In this document: positions 8,416 through 15,396 of the stretch, piece by piece
How the letters are laid out: every line of letters starts with the position of its first letter
Numbering within the stretch: position 1 is the first letter of the stretch
Assembly (NCBI RefSeq): GCF_004346265.1
Contig: NZ_SMAP01000001.1
Coordinates: 310,001-374,000, forward strand
Reading direction: 5' to 3'
Origin: Thermomonas haemolytica
GTDB lineage: Bacteria; Pseudomonadota; Gammaproteobacteria; Xanthomonadales; Xanthomonadaceae
DNA: 64,000 bases
Notes under the pieces: model-generated
The model's input: only the letters and a program-made list of their open reading frames with translations
Databases searched by the model: none
What the model was told of the DNA's origin: nothing
Made by a program: the position numbers and the translations under genes

Positions 8416-9830
8416 TGGGCAGGCTCCTGCGAGGGCACCGCGTCCGCCGGCATGGCGCAGGCCATCATCGCCTGCGACTTCCGCGCAGGATCGGTCTCGG
8501 GCTCGGTTTGCATGAACAGGTGCGCGGCCAGCAATTGCGGATTGCCGCGGTTGGCTTCCAGCATCTGGCGCAGTTTTGGCAGGTACTCCTGCGCGGGCTG
8601 CACCTCGGGCAGGGTCTCCTGATACAGCGGGCGCGGCGAGGCGACCACGGTGATCATTTCCTGCCCGAACGGCGGACAGATGGTCCAGGTCCGGTTCGGC
8701 GTGGCGCCGACCTCGAACTGCTCCAGCGCATGCAGCAGCCGCCCGCTGCCGGGTTCGCCGGCGTTTGGATAGATGTGCGCCACGTCGCCATTGACGGTGT
8801 AGTAATCGACGTACAGGTAGCCGTCGTAATTGGGTTGCTGGAGCTTGACGATCACGTTCTCGCCTTCCAAGAAGCGATCGGAGTGGCCGACGCTGGGAGT
8901 GATGACCAGGTGCTGCCCGCTGTCGTCATTGCGCGCCTTGTACGGCGCCAGCAGCCGCACGACCTCGCAATGCGGCCAGATCCGCAGCTGCAGCTGGGCA
9001 TCCACCGACTTCACCCCCTCGATCGCCGCCAGTTGCTGGCGGATGGCGGCCATGTCCTCGGTGCTCTTGGCATATCCGCTGATCTTGACCGCTCCGCGGT
9101 CTTCGTCGACGTCGGCAGTGAGATCGGCACAATCGGCATTGAACTTCGCCACCACCTGCTGCACCGGCACCGACAGCAGCGGCTTGGGCGCCGCCAGCAG
9201 GATCCACAGCAGATAGACCAGGGGAATCAGCAGCGCCACCAGCGCGCCGATGCCGAGCAGTGCCCGGTCCCACTGGCGCGGAAGCTTCGGACCGGCGGGA
9301 TCGGGAACACCGTAAGGTTGCGGCGTGATTTTTTCCTCGCGCAGGGTATGCACCGGCGCCGGCGCGATCGGCAGCTGGCGCGCGTGCAGTTCCTTGAGCT
9401 TGCCGAGCTCGCCGGTATCGCCGGTCTCGTAGTAATATTGACCGACGAACCCGCACAGCAAGGCGTGGTAGTACACCTCGCGCACCTCGTCCTGCTCCTG
9501 CTTGAGCGCGGACAGATGGCTGAAGAACTCGTTGCCGGCATTGTTGGTGGTGAACATCGCCACCTGTAGCGGGGGCACCCCGCTGGTCAGCCAGGCCGGG
9601 TTGCGGGCCATGATCTCGTCGATCCAGGCCACCACTGCGAACGCGGCATCATCCACCTGCTCCGGGCGCTTGCCATCGGCCAGCGCCGCGCTGCGCGCGC
9701 GCTCGATCAGCTCGCGCGCACGCGCGGTGACGCTGGCCGCGGCATCGCCGGCCTGGCCGGCGGCCACCTGTTCGTCCAGCGCCAGGCCGAAGGCGAACAC
9801 CGGGGAAAAATGGTGCAGCAACCGGGCCAT
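8412..9830 (-). CDS. tssL: T6SS inner-membrane protein TssL with periplasmic BON-like and DUF4384-like extension
   Basis: Residues 1 to about 185 form a DotU/TssL cytoplasmic domain (FAVVAWIDEIMARN near 65-78, and FFSHLSALKQEQDEVREVYYHALLCGFVGQYY in parts after that). One transmembrane helix follows at about 190-214 (LLGIGALVALLIPLVYLLWI). The ~255 periplasmic residues are unusual. About 222-290 looks like a BON fold (VKISGYAKSTEDMAAI, then IEGVKSVDAQL). About 300-400 resembles DUF4384 (LEGENVIVKLQQPNYDGYLY, then a NGDVAHIYPN strand). TssL normally ends soon after its helix or carries an OmpA-like peptidoglycan-binding domain. It overlaps tssM by 4 bases and follows tssK by 3, so translation is likely coupled. 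Confidence 0.9.
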   Translation of the reverse strand: MARLLHHFSPVFAFGLALDEQVAAGQAGDAAASVTARARELIERARSAALADGKRPEQVDDAAFAVVAWIDEIMARNPAWLTSGVPPLQVAMFTTNNAGNEFFSHLSALKQEQDEVREVYYHALLCGFVGQYYYETGDTGELGKLKELHARQLPIAPAPVHTLREEKITPQPYGVPDPAGPKLPRQWDRALLGIGALVALLIPLVYLLWILLAAPKPLLSVPVQQVVAKFNADCADLTADVDEDRGAVKISGYAKSTEDMAAIRQQLAAIEGVKSVDAQLQLRIWPHCEVVRLLAPYKARNDDSGQHLVITPSVGHSDRFLEGENVIVKLQQPNYDGYLYVDYYTVNGDVAHIYPNAGEPGSGRLLHALEQFEVGATPNRTWTICPPFGQEMITVVASPRPLYQETLPEVQPAQEYLPKLRQMLEANRGNPQLLAAHLFMQTEPETDPARKSQAMMACAMPADAVPSQEPAQ

Positions 9831-9833
9831 GGG

Positions 9834-11264
9834 TCACTCCTGTCCCGCGACCGGGTACAGCTTGATGACGGTCGAATCCGGCGGCAGGTCGGAGAACACC
9901 GCGATGTTGCGGCCGTTCTTGATCATCTGCCAGAACGGATGGGTGGTATCGACCAGGAAATACGTGGTGTTCGGGCTCTTCTGCGGCAGCTCTTCGGGCG
10001 GCACCGGCAGCAGGTCGATCTTCAGGCCGAACAGCGCCGCCGACAGCAGCCGCGGCATCTCGTCCAGCGAGGCGATCTTGCCGGTGCGCGACAGCCGCGC
10101 GAACAGGTCGGCCCCCTTCTGCTCGGACTCGAAGGCGAGATAGAAGCGCGTCTTGTCGCTCTCGAACAGGTTGGCCGGGAGGTCGGCGCGGTAGAAGCGT
10201 CCGTCGTAGGCCAGGGTGATGCCGACCTCGGCGCCGACGGTGAGCGCCTTGATCAGGGCCTCGGCACGGTCGAAACCAAGCCGGAAGCAGCGCCGCAGGT
10301 TCTCGTGGTCGTACTCCGGCAATTCGGTATCGCGCGGGCTGCCGGCCAACTCGCCGAAATAGCCGATGTCCTCGGAGAACACCGAGAACTCCGCGACCAG
10401 CCGGCGCAGGTCCTGGTACATCGCGTAGGCACCGACCGTCCCCAGCCGCGCATGCTCCTGGAACAGCGGGATGTAGCGGGCGAAAGTCTGCATCATGGCG
10501 ACCCGCATCACCTCCTGCGCACTGGTGGACGCCGCGCGGATGCCGCGCTGGCGCTTGATCGCGGCGAAATCCTGGCCGCGCGAGATCAGCAGGTCGCGCA
10601 GGGCGCGGGTCCAGCGCGCGAGGTTGTGCGAGGCCGTGATGGCGGTGACCGGTGGGATGTAATCGCTGGAAAGCTTGAACTTGCCCGGACCGGCCGGCAG
10701 CAGCTCGGCGAATTTGTAGCCGTCGGCACCGCGCACGATCGCCTCGGCATTCTCGTCCTGGCCGGTGATGATGTTGGCCTGGTACAGCAGGAAATCGATC
10801 TCCGCTTCCGGCGCCTGCGGGTCGAACGGGTCGGCCAGGCTCTCGCTGGCCAGCACGTGCCGCGCCTGCATGCGCCCAGAGTCGTTACGGCCCAGACCCT
10901 GCAGGGTGCACTCGGGATCGAACACCAGCCACAGCGGGATCGGGTCGTTGCCGGTCACCCGCAGATCCGCGATGTTGCGCTGGGGCACGCGCATATTGCC
11001 GGCGCCGCCATCGGCACTGCCACCGTGCAGCCGTTCGCCCCGGCGCGTCACCAGCACGCAGTGCTCGACATCCACTACCCCGCTGGCGAGCGCATCCTCG
11101 CGCAGGCGTAGCGCCTCGAACCCCCACGGAAACGGCGTCATCCGCAGGTGCAGCGCGTGCCTGCACGCCTGGTCCCAGGCGTCCTGCGCCTGCAAATGCT
11201 GCGGGCTCAGAAACGCCCCCTGCCCCCAATGGACCTGCCGGTCGCCGCGCATCGCGAATGCCAT
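9834..11264 (-). CDS. tssK: T6SS baseplate-membrane connector TssK
   Basis: The 476-residue protein carries TssK landmarks: VHWGQGAFLSPQHLQAQD at about residues 12-29, FPWGFEALRL near 45, and a long C-terminal region with LPEYDHENLRRCF and FYLAFES. TssK trimers connect the TssEFG wedge to the TssLM membrane complex. The ATG at 11264 has the upstream sequence GAGGGGGCAGGACGA, a strong ribosome site. TssK, TssL and TssM are separated by 3 and -4 bases, which is the usual tight tssKLM block. The gene lies 51 bases after the gumN-like gene on the same strand. Confidence 0.93.
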   Translation of the reverse strand: MAFAMRGDRQVHWGQGAFLSPQHLQAQDAWDQACRHALHLRMTPFPWGFEALRLREDALASGVVDVEHCVLVTRRGERLHGGSADGGAGNMRVPQRNIADLRVTGNDPIPLWLVFDPECTLQGLGRNDSGRMQARHVLASESLADPFDPQAPEAEIDFLLYQANIITGQDENAEAIVRGADGYKFAELLPAGPGKFKLSSDYIPPVTAITASHNLARWTRALRDLLISRGQDFAAIKRQRGIRAASTSAQEVMRVAMMQTFARYIPLFQEHARLGTVGAYAMYQDLRRLVAEFSVFSEDIGYFGELAGSPRDTELPEYDHENLRRCFRLGFDRAEALIKALTVGAEVGITLAYDGRFYRADLPANLFESDKTRFYLAFESEQKGADLFARLSRTGKIASLDEMPRLLSAALFGLKIDLLPVPPEELPQKSPNTTYFLVDTTHPFWQMIKNGRNIAVFSDLPPDSTVIKLYPVAGQE

Positions 11265-11315
11265 TCGTCCTGCCCCCTCGTGATCCCGTCGCTCACCAAC
11301 AACGCAAATCGGCGC

Positions 11316-12386
11316 CTACAGCGGCACCGCCTCGACCGTGTAGCCATCCCGGCGCAGGCGCGCGATCAGTCCATCCGGACCGACCAGATGCACCGCCCCC
11401 ACCGCCACGAACCCACCGCCGTCCTGAAACAGCGTTTCCAGCGGGCCGATCCAGCGCGCATTGCGCTCCTCCAGCAGGCACAGCCGCGCGCGCTGCTCGA
11501 CTGCTCGTGCCGGGGCGTCCAGCCCATCCATGCGATCGATGCTGGCCAGCCAGGCATCGAGGTTGCGACTGCGATAGAACGCCATCGCCTCGGCCGACTC
11601 GATCCGTAGCACCCACGACTTGCGCAGGCGCTCCGCCAGCACCTGCGCATGCTCCGCGGCCGGCACGCAGTCCAGTGCCTGCAGCTGCTCCTGCAGTGTC
11701 TCCAGATGCAGCATGCGCTTGCCCGCGGCGGCGGCCATGCGCTGCAGGCGCGCGTCCATGCTGGCCTCGCCGGCGTTCTCGCCGCGCGCCTCCAGTAGCG
11801 CCAGCACCGCCCACGGCTTCATCCGCTGCAGGTCCTGGCGCGGCACCGCCGGCAGCAGGGCCTGCGCCAATGCCAGCGCCTCCTTGCCAATCAGCGATTC
11901 CAGTGGCGTCTCCACCGGCAGCCAGCGGTAGCCGTCGTAGTCCGGCCGCCACGGTGAATCCACGTCCACCTCGTTGGCGAAGGCCTCCGCTCCCTCCAGC
12001 AGCGGCGCGAGCACGGCGTAGTCGATGCCCTGCTCCTGCGGCGTGCCGAAATGGATGGTGCCGAGCAGGTAGCTGGGCGCAGGCGCCGTGAGTTCTGTGC
12101 GATCGGCCATCTCCGCGGGCAACGGCGCGGCCGCCGGCGGCGTCACCTTGAACAGCACCCCGCGCTCGCGCACCGCCGGAAGAAAAGGGGATGGCGGTGG
12201 CGACACCGGCGGCGCCTGCACCTCCTGCGCCGCATCCGCCTGCATCTGCGCCGGCGATGACAGCGACGGCCGTGGCGCCTGCTGCACCGCATCCTGCGCC
12301 AATGCCGATCCCGGGCCGCAGGCGAACGCCACGCCGGCGAGGACGTACGTGGCGGCGCGCATGCGGAGGGCTGCGGTCATCGTCAT
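11316..12386 (-). CDS. TraB/GumN-family protein, exported, heading the T6SS minus arm
   Basis: The product (356 residues from the ATG at 12386) starts with a signal peptide (MTMTAALRMRAATYVLAG, cleavage near the Ala-Gln after GSALAQ). A Pro-rich linker follows, then a TraB/GumN domain. Visible family motifs are YLLGTIHFGTPQEQG in the first half and FVAVGAVHLVGPDGLIARLR close to the C-terminus; the two His residues and acidic residues between them fit a TIKI/TraB-type metal site. The family includes proposed metalloproteases, but no specific substrate is known for this branch. Its stop is 51 bases before tssK, so it may be the first gene of the T6SS transcript. Longer in-frame starts exist up to 12431. 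Confidence 0.8.
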   Translation of the reverse strand: MTMTAALRMRAATYVLAGVAFACGPGSALAQDAVQQAPRPSLSSPAQMQADAAQEVQAPPVSPPPSPFLPAVRERGVLFKVTPPAAAPLPAEMADRTELTAPAPSYLLGTIHFGTPQEQGIDYAVLAPLLEGAEAFANEVDVDSPWRPDYDGYRWLPVETPLESLIGKEALALAQALLPAVPRQDLQRMKPWAVLALLEARGENAGEASMDARLQRMAAAAGKRMLHLETLQEQLQALDCVPAAEHAQVLAERLRKSWVLRIESAEAMAFYRSRNLDAWLASIDRMDGLDAPARAVEQRARLCLLEERNARWIGPLETLFQDGGGFVAVGAVHLVGPDGLIARLRRDGYTVEAVPL

Positions 12387-12619
12387 GGGTGGATCGGGCA
12401 GGCGCTGCCGGGACGGCATGCGTGGCGGCATTCTTGGATGCGGTCCGCCGCGCGGCCATATGGCGTAGGAGCTATGCCGTAGGGACGAGCGCGGTGGATT
12501 GCTGTCCGCTCGCGCCGGCTTCTATCGTGGAATGCGTAGGACAGGCACGGATGGCAACCGACCATCCGCGGGGGATGCCACGCCGCCGCAACGCGCGGCA
12601 CTTGCACGCAGGTGGCCAT
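12387..12619. promoter_or_regulatory. Divergent control region of the T6SS locus
   Basis: This 233-base gap separates the divergent gumN-like/tss minus arm from the response-regulator/mltA/tss plus arm, so both main promoters are expected here. I see the strings TAGGAGCTATGCCGTAGG (12466-12483) and CTATCGTGGAATGCGTAGG (12522-12540), which share GTAGG cores, but no convincing -35/-10 pair or long palindrome. Confidence 0.35.
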
Positions 12620-13318
12620 GTGAAAGTACTGCTGGCGGATGACCACCGCCTGATCATCGAAGGCGTGAAGCTCAAGCTGGCGGAACTCGATCCGGCGGTG
12701 GAAGTCGTAGTCGCGATGCGCCAAGACGAACTCGAGCAGGCGCTGGCCGAGCACCGCGACAGCCTCGACCTCGCGCTGCTGGATATCAGCATGCCCGGCA
12801 CCCACGGCCATGCGCACATCGCGCGCCTACGCGAGGCGGCGCCCGCGCTGCCGATCATCGTGCTGTCCGGCACCGAGGACGTGGCACTGATGCGCACGCT
12901 GATGGAACTGGGCGTGCAGGGCTTCATCCCCAAGGCCTACTCCCCGGAGGTGATGCTCTCGGCGATCCGGCTGGTGCTGGCCGGTGGCATCTACGTACCT
13001 CCCTTGCTGCTGGCCAGCGCCCAGGCGCAGGGCTGGCAGCCGGGCGATGCGCGCCTGCAGCAGGCCACGACCGGCGCTGCGGCGGCGCCCGCGGCAGCCG
13101 GAACACCTTCGCTGGACGGCCTGCGCCGGCTGCTGACCGAACGCCAGATCGACGTGATGCGGCTGCTGTCGCAGGGCAAGCCGAACAAGCTGATCGCGCG
13201 CGACCTCGGCATCAGCGAGGGCACGGTCAAGATCCACCTGGCGGCGATCTTCCGCGCGCTGAACGTGCGCAACCGGGTGGAGGCGGTGGTGGCCTCGCGC
13301 CGCTTGCAGGGGCTCTGA
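12620..13318 (+). CDS. NarL/LuxR-type response regulator (orphan)
   Basis: From the GTG at 12620 (AGGTGG five bases upstream) the product is 232 residues. Residues 1-120 are a receiver domain with the acidic pair LLADDHR, the phospho-acceptor Asp near 55 (LLDISMPG), the conserved Ser in IVLSGTED, and Lys in FIPKAY. Residues about 165-225 form a LuxR-type helix-turn-helix (LTERQIDVMRLLSQGKPNK, then IARDLGISEGTVKIHL). A short Ala-rich linker joins them. It presumably activates or represses transcription after phosphorylation by a sensor kinase, but no kinase gene is present in the window. Its place between the divergent T6SS arms suggests that it regulates them; this is inference. Confidence 0.9.
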   Translation: MKVLLADDHRLIIEGVKLKLAELDPAVEVVVAMRQDELEQALAEHRDSLDLALLDISMPGTHGHAHIARLREAAPALPIIVLSGTEDVALMRTLMELGVQGFIPKAYSPEVMLSAIRLVLAGGIYVPPLLLASAQAQGWQPGDARLQQATTGAAAAPAAAGTPSLDGLRRLLTERQIDVMRLLSQGKPNKLIARDLGISEGTVKIHLAAIFRALNVRNRVEAVVASRRLQGL

Positions 13319-13432
13319 GCACCCGGCAGGCCACACGCACTGGCCGCCATAGTGCATCCGCCGTATTGCCGCCTCGCGGGCACCGGCGCAGCCTGTCCGC
13401 GATCACGCGGCAGCCTGCCGTGGAGGCACCCC

Positions 13433-15277
13433 ATGACCGCTTTCACGCCGTCCCGTCCTTCTCGCACCCGCCCCGGCCGCCTGCGCAGCCTGCTGCTGGC
13501 CGGCGGCATCGCCCTCGCCACCCTGGCCTCCGCGCAAAGCGCGCTGCCACCGCCGGAAGCCCCCACCAATCCGGCGCTCGGGCCCGCCTTCGCCACCCGC
13601 AACGCCGCCTACGTGCCGGTGCTGCTGGAGGAAATCCCGGGCTGGGACGAGGAGAACCTCGGCGAGTTGCAGGCCAGCTTCGCCACCAACTGCAAGGCCA
13701 TGCAGAAGCGCAGCGCCTGGGCGCCGCTATGCGCGCGGATGGCGCGCCTGCCGAAGGACGATGCCGCGCTGCGCCAGTTCCTGCAGGAGGAGTTCTATGC
13801 CTACCAGATGCTCACCCCCACCCGCAGTGCCACCGGAAAACTGACCGGCTACTTCGAGCCGCTGATCGCCGGCGCGCTGCGCCGCGAAGGCGCCTACCGC
13901 TATCCGGTGTACGGCGTTCCCTCCGACATGTACATGGTCGATGCGCGCACCGTGGCCGGACAGCCCACGCGCTGGCTGAAGGCCAGCGACGGCCTGCTGG
14001 CGGGTGCCGAAGCCGGCGACCCCGGCGCACGCGAATACCGGATCGAGCTGGCCGGGGCGGTTCCGAACCCGCGCGACAAGCGCTACCGGGTACGGATCGA
14101 GGGCGACGCGGTGAAGCCCTACTACACCCGCCAGCAGATCGACGCCAACGGCATCGATGCACCGGTGCTGGCCTGGGTGGCCGACCCCTACAAGCTCTAT
14201 TCGATGCAGATCCAGGGCTCCGGCAAGATCCAGCTGAAGGACGGTGGGTTGATCCGGCTGGCGTATGCCGAGCAGAACGGACAGCCGTTCATGCCCAACG
14301 CCACCCGCGGCGATACCGACGCGATGCTGCTGGCGATCAAGGCGCGTGGACTCGAAGCGCCGCTGGAGGTAGAAGTCCCTGGCGGCACCCGCGGCATGAA
14401 GAAGTCCGGTGGCAATTCGGCGGTGGATGCGGAAGTAGCACGCATCGTGGCCGCGCTGCAGGGAGGCCAGGTGGCTCCCTCCGCGACGGCGCCCGCCAGC
14501 AGGCCAGCGGCCCAGCGCCCCAAGCATGCCGTCGCCAAGTCCCGGCCGGCGGCGGGCGCGACCGCCGCGCCGCGGGTCGATTCGGCCGAGGTCGAGGCGA
14601 TGATCCAGCTGCTACTGCATGCGCCGGTGGCGGATGAGACCTACACAGCGCCGACCGAAGCCGGCACGGGCATCACCGAAGCGATCGGCGCGACCGCCGC
14701 AACCACCGGTTCGCCTGCGCCGCGGCCTGCGGGTGCGGCCGCGCCGGCCAGCACGGGCGGCAGCGCGCGGCTGGATTTTTCCGACTATGCCGGCAGCGCG
14801 GGCAAGCCGGCCGGGCAGGCCCAGGGCAGCGGCACCGGCGTCCCCGCGACCGGCATCCCCGACCCCAGCTACGTGTTCTTCCGGCGCATCGCCGATGGCC
14901 CGGAAGGCCCGATCGGCGCGCTCGGCGTGCCGCTCAGCGCCGGCCGTTCGATCGCGGTCGATCCGCGCGCCACCCCGCTCGGCGCCCCGGTCTTCATCGA
15001 AGGCACCCAGCCCGGCAGCGACGCGCCGATGCGGCGACTGGTGTTCGCGCAGGACACCGGCGGCGCGATCCGCGGTAGCGTGCGCGGCGATTTCTTCTGG
15101 GGCTTCGGCGACAAGGCCGGGAAGATGGCGCTGGCCACCAACCAGCCGGTGCGGATGTGGCTGCTGCTGCCGAAGGCGGTCGCAGGCAGCGCCGCCGCCA
15201 GCGGCATCAAGACCCGCGGGCATGCCGCCCTACGCGACTGCGCGGTGCCCGACGACGAGCTGTGCGTGGAGGAGTGA
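13433..15277 (+). CDS. mltA: Membrane-bound lytic murein transglycosylase A-like, with long linker
   Basis: The 614-residue product from the ATG at 13433 begins with a signal-like segment (about 20-33). It then shows MltA landmarks: TGYFEP near 141, the YSMQIQGSGKIQL block, and a C-terminal 3D domain (about 476-610) with AGRSIAVDPRATPLG and FAQDTGGAIRG, which includes the catalytic Asp position of MltA. MltA cleaves peptidoglycan to 1,6-anhydro products. E. coli MltA has 365 residues; here an Ala/Pro/Thr-rich linker of about 130 residues separates the two domains. No lipobox Cys is visible, so it may be periplasmic rather than a lipoprotein. It lies between the response regulator and tssF, so a role in opening the wall for the T6SS is plausible. 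Confidence 0.85.
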   Translation: MTAFTPSRPSRTRPGRLRSLLLAGGIALATLASAQSALPPPEAPTNPALGPAFATRNAAYVPVLLEEIPGWDEENLGELQASFATNCKAMQKRSAWAPLCARMARLPKDDAALRQFLQEEFYAYQMLTPTRSATGKLTGYFEPLIAGALRREGAYRYPVYGVPSDMYMVDARTVAGQPTRWLKASDGLLAGAEAGDPGAREYRIELAGAVPNPRDKRYRVRIEGDAVKPYYTRQQIDANGIDAPVLAWVADPYKLYSMQIQGSGKIQLKDGGLIRLAYAEQNGQPFMPNATRGDTDAMLLAIKARGLEAPLEVEVPGGTRGMKKSGGNSAVDAEVARIVAALQGGQVAPSATAPASRPAAQRPKHAVAKSRPAAGATAAPRVDSAEVEAMIQLLLHAPVADETYTAPTEAGTGITEAIGATAATTGSPAPRPAGAAAPASTGGSARLDFSDYAGSAGKPAGQAQGSGTGVPATGIPDPSYVFFRRIADGPEGPIGALGVPLSAGRSIAVDPRATPLGAPVFIEGTQPGSDAPMRRLVFAQDTGGAIRGSVRGDFFWGFGDKAGKMALATNQPVRMWLLLPKAVAGSAAASGIKTRGHAALRDCAVPDDELCVEE

Positions 15278-15396
15278 TGGCGCGTCGCCGGAGGGCATAG
15301 GCCATCCGGCGAATGGGCGCGGCCACGGGCGCTGCCTAGCCTGTGCCCTGGTCCGGCGCGCGCGGTGCGCGGTCCGGCATCTGCCGCGGATGCGCC

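Noticed and set aside
3679-8622. Long + strand open frames (809 and 620 residues) opposite tssA and tssM
   Set aside because: High GC content removes stop codons on the opposite strand. The products are His/Arg/Gln/Ala-rich and unlike any family, while the minus frames match TssA and TssM.
12191-12619. N-terminal extension of the response regulator up to 12191
   Set aside because: The extra ~140 residues are Pro/Arg-rich and overlap the gumN-like gene. The GTG at 12620 has a ribosome site and starts exactly at the receiver domain.
13352-13432. Earlier mltA start at 13352
   Set aside because: The added 27 residues are not signal-like and there is no ribosome site. The start at 13433 gives a signal-type N-terminus.
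15285-15312. TCGCCGGA/TCCGGCGA stem after mltA as a terminator
   Set aside because: The loop is 12 bases, the stem 8 bp and there is no U tail, so termination is unlikely.
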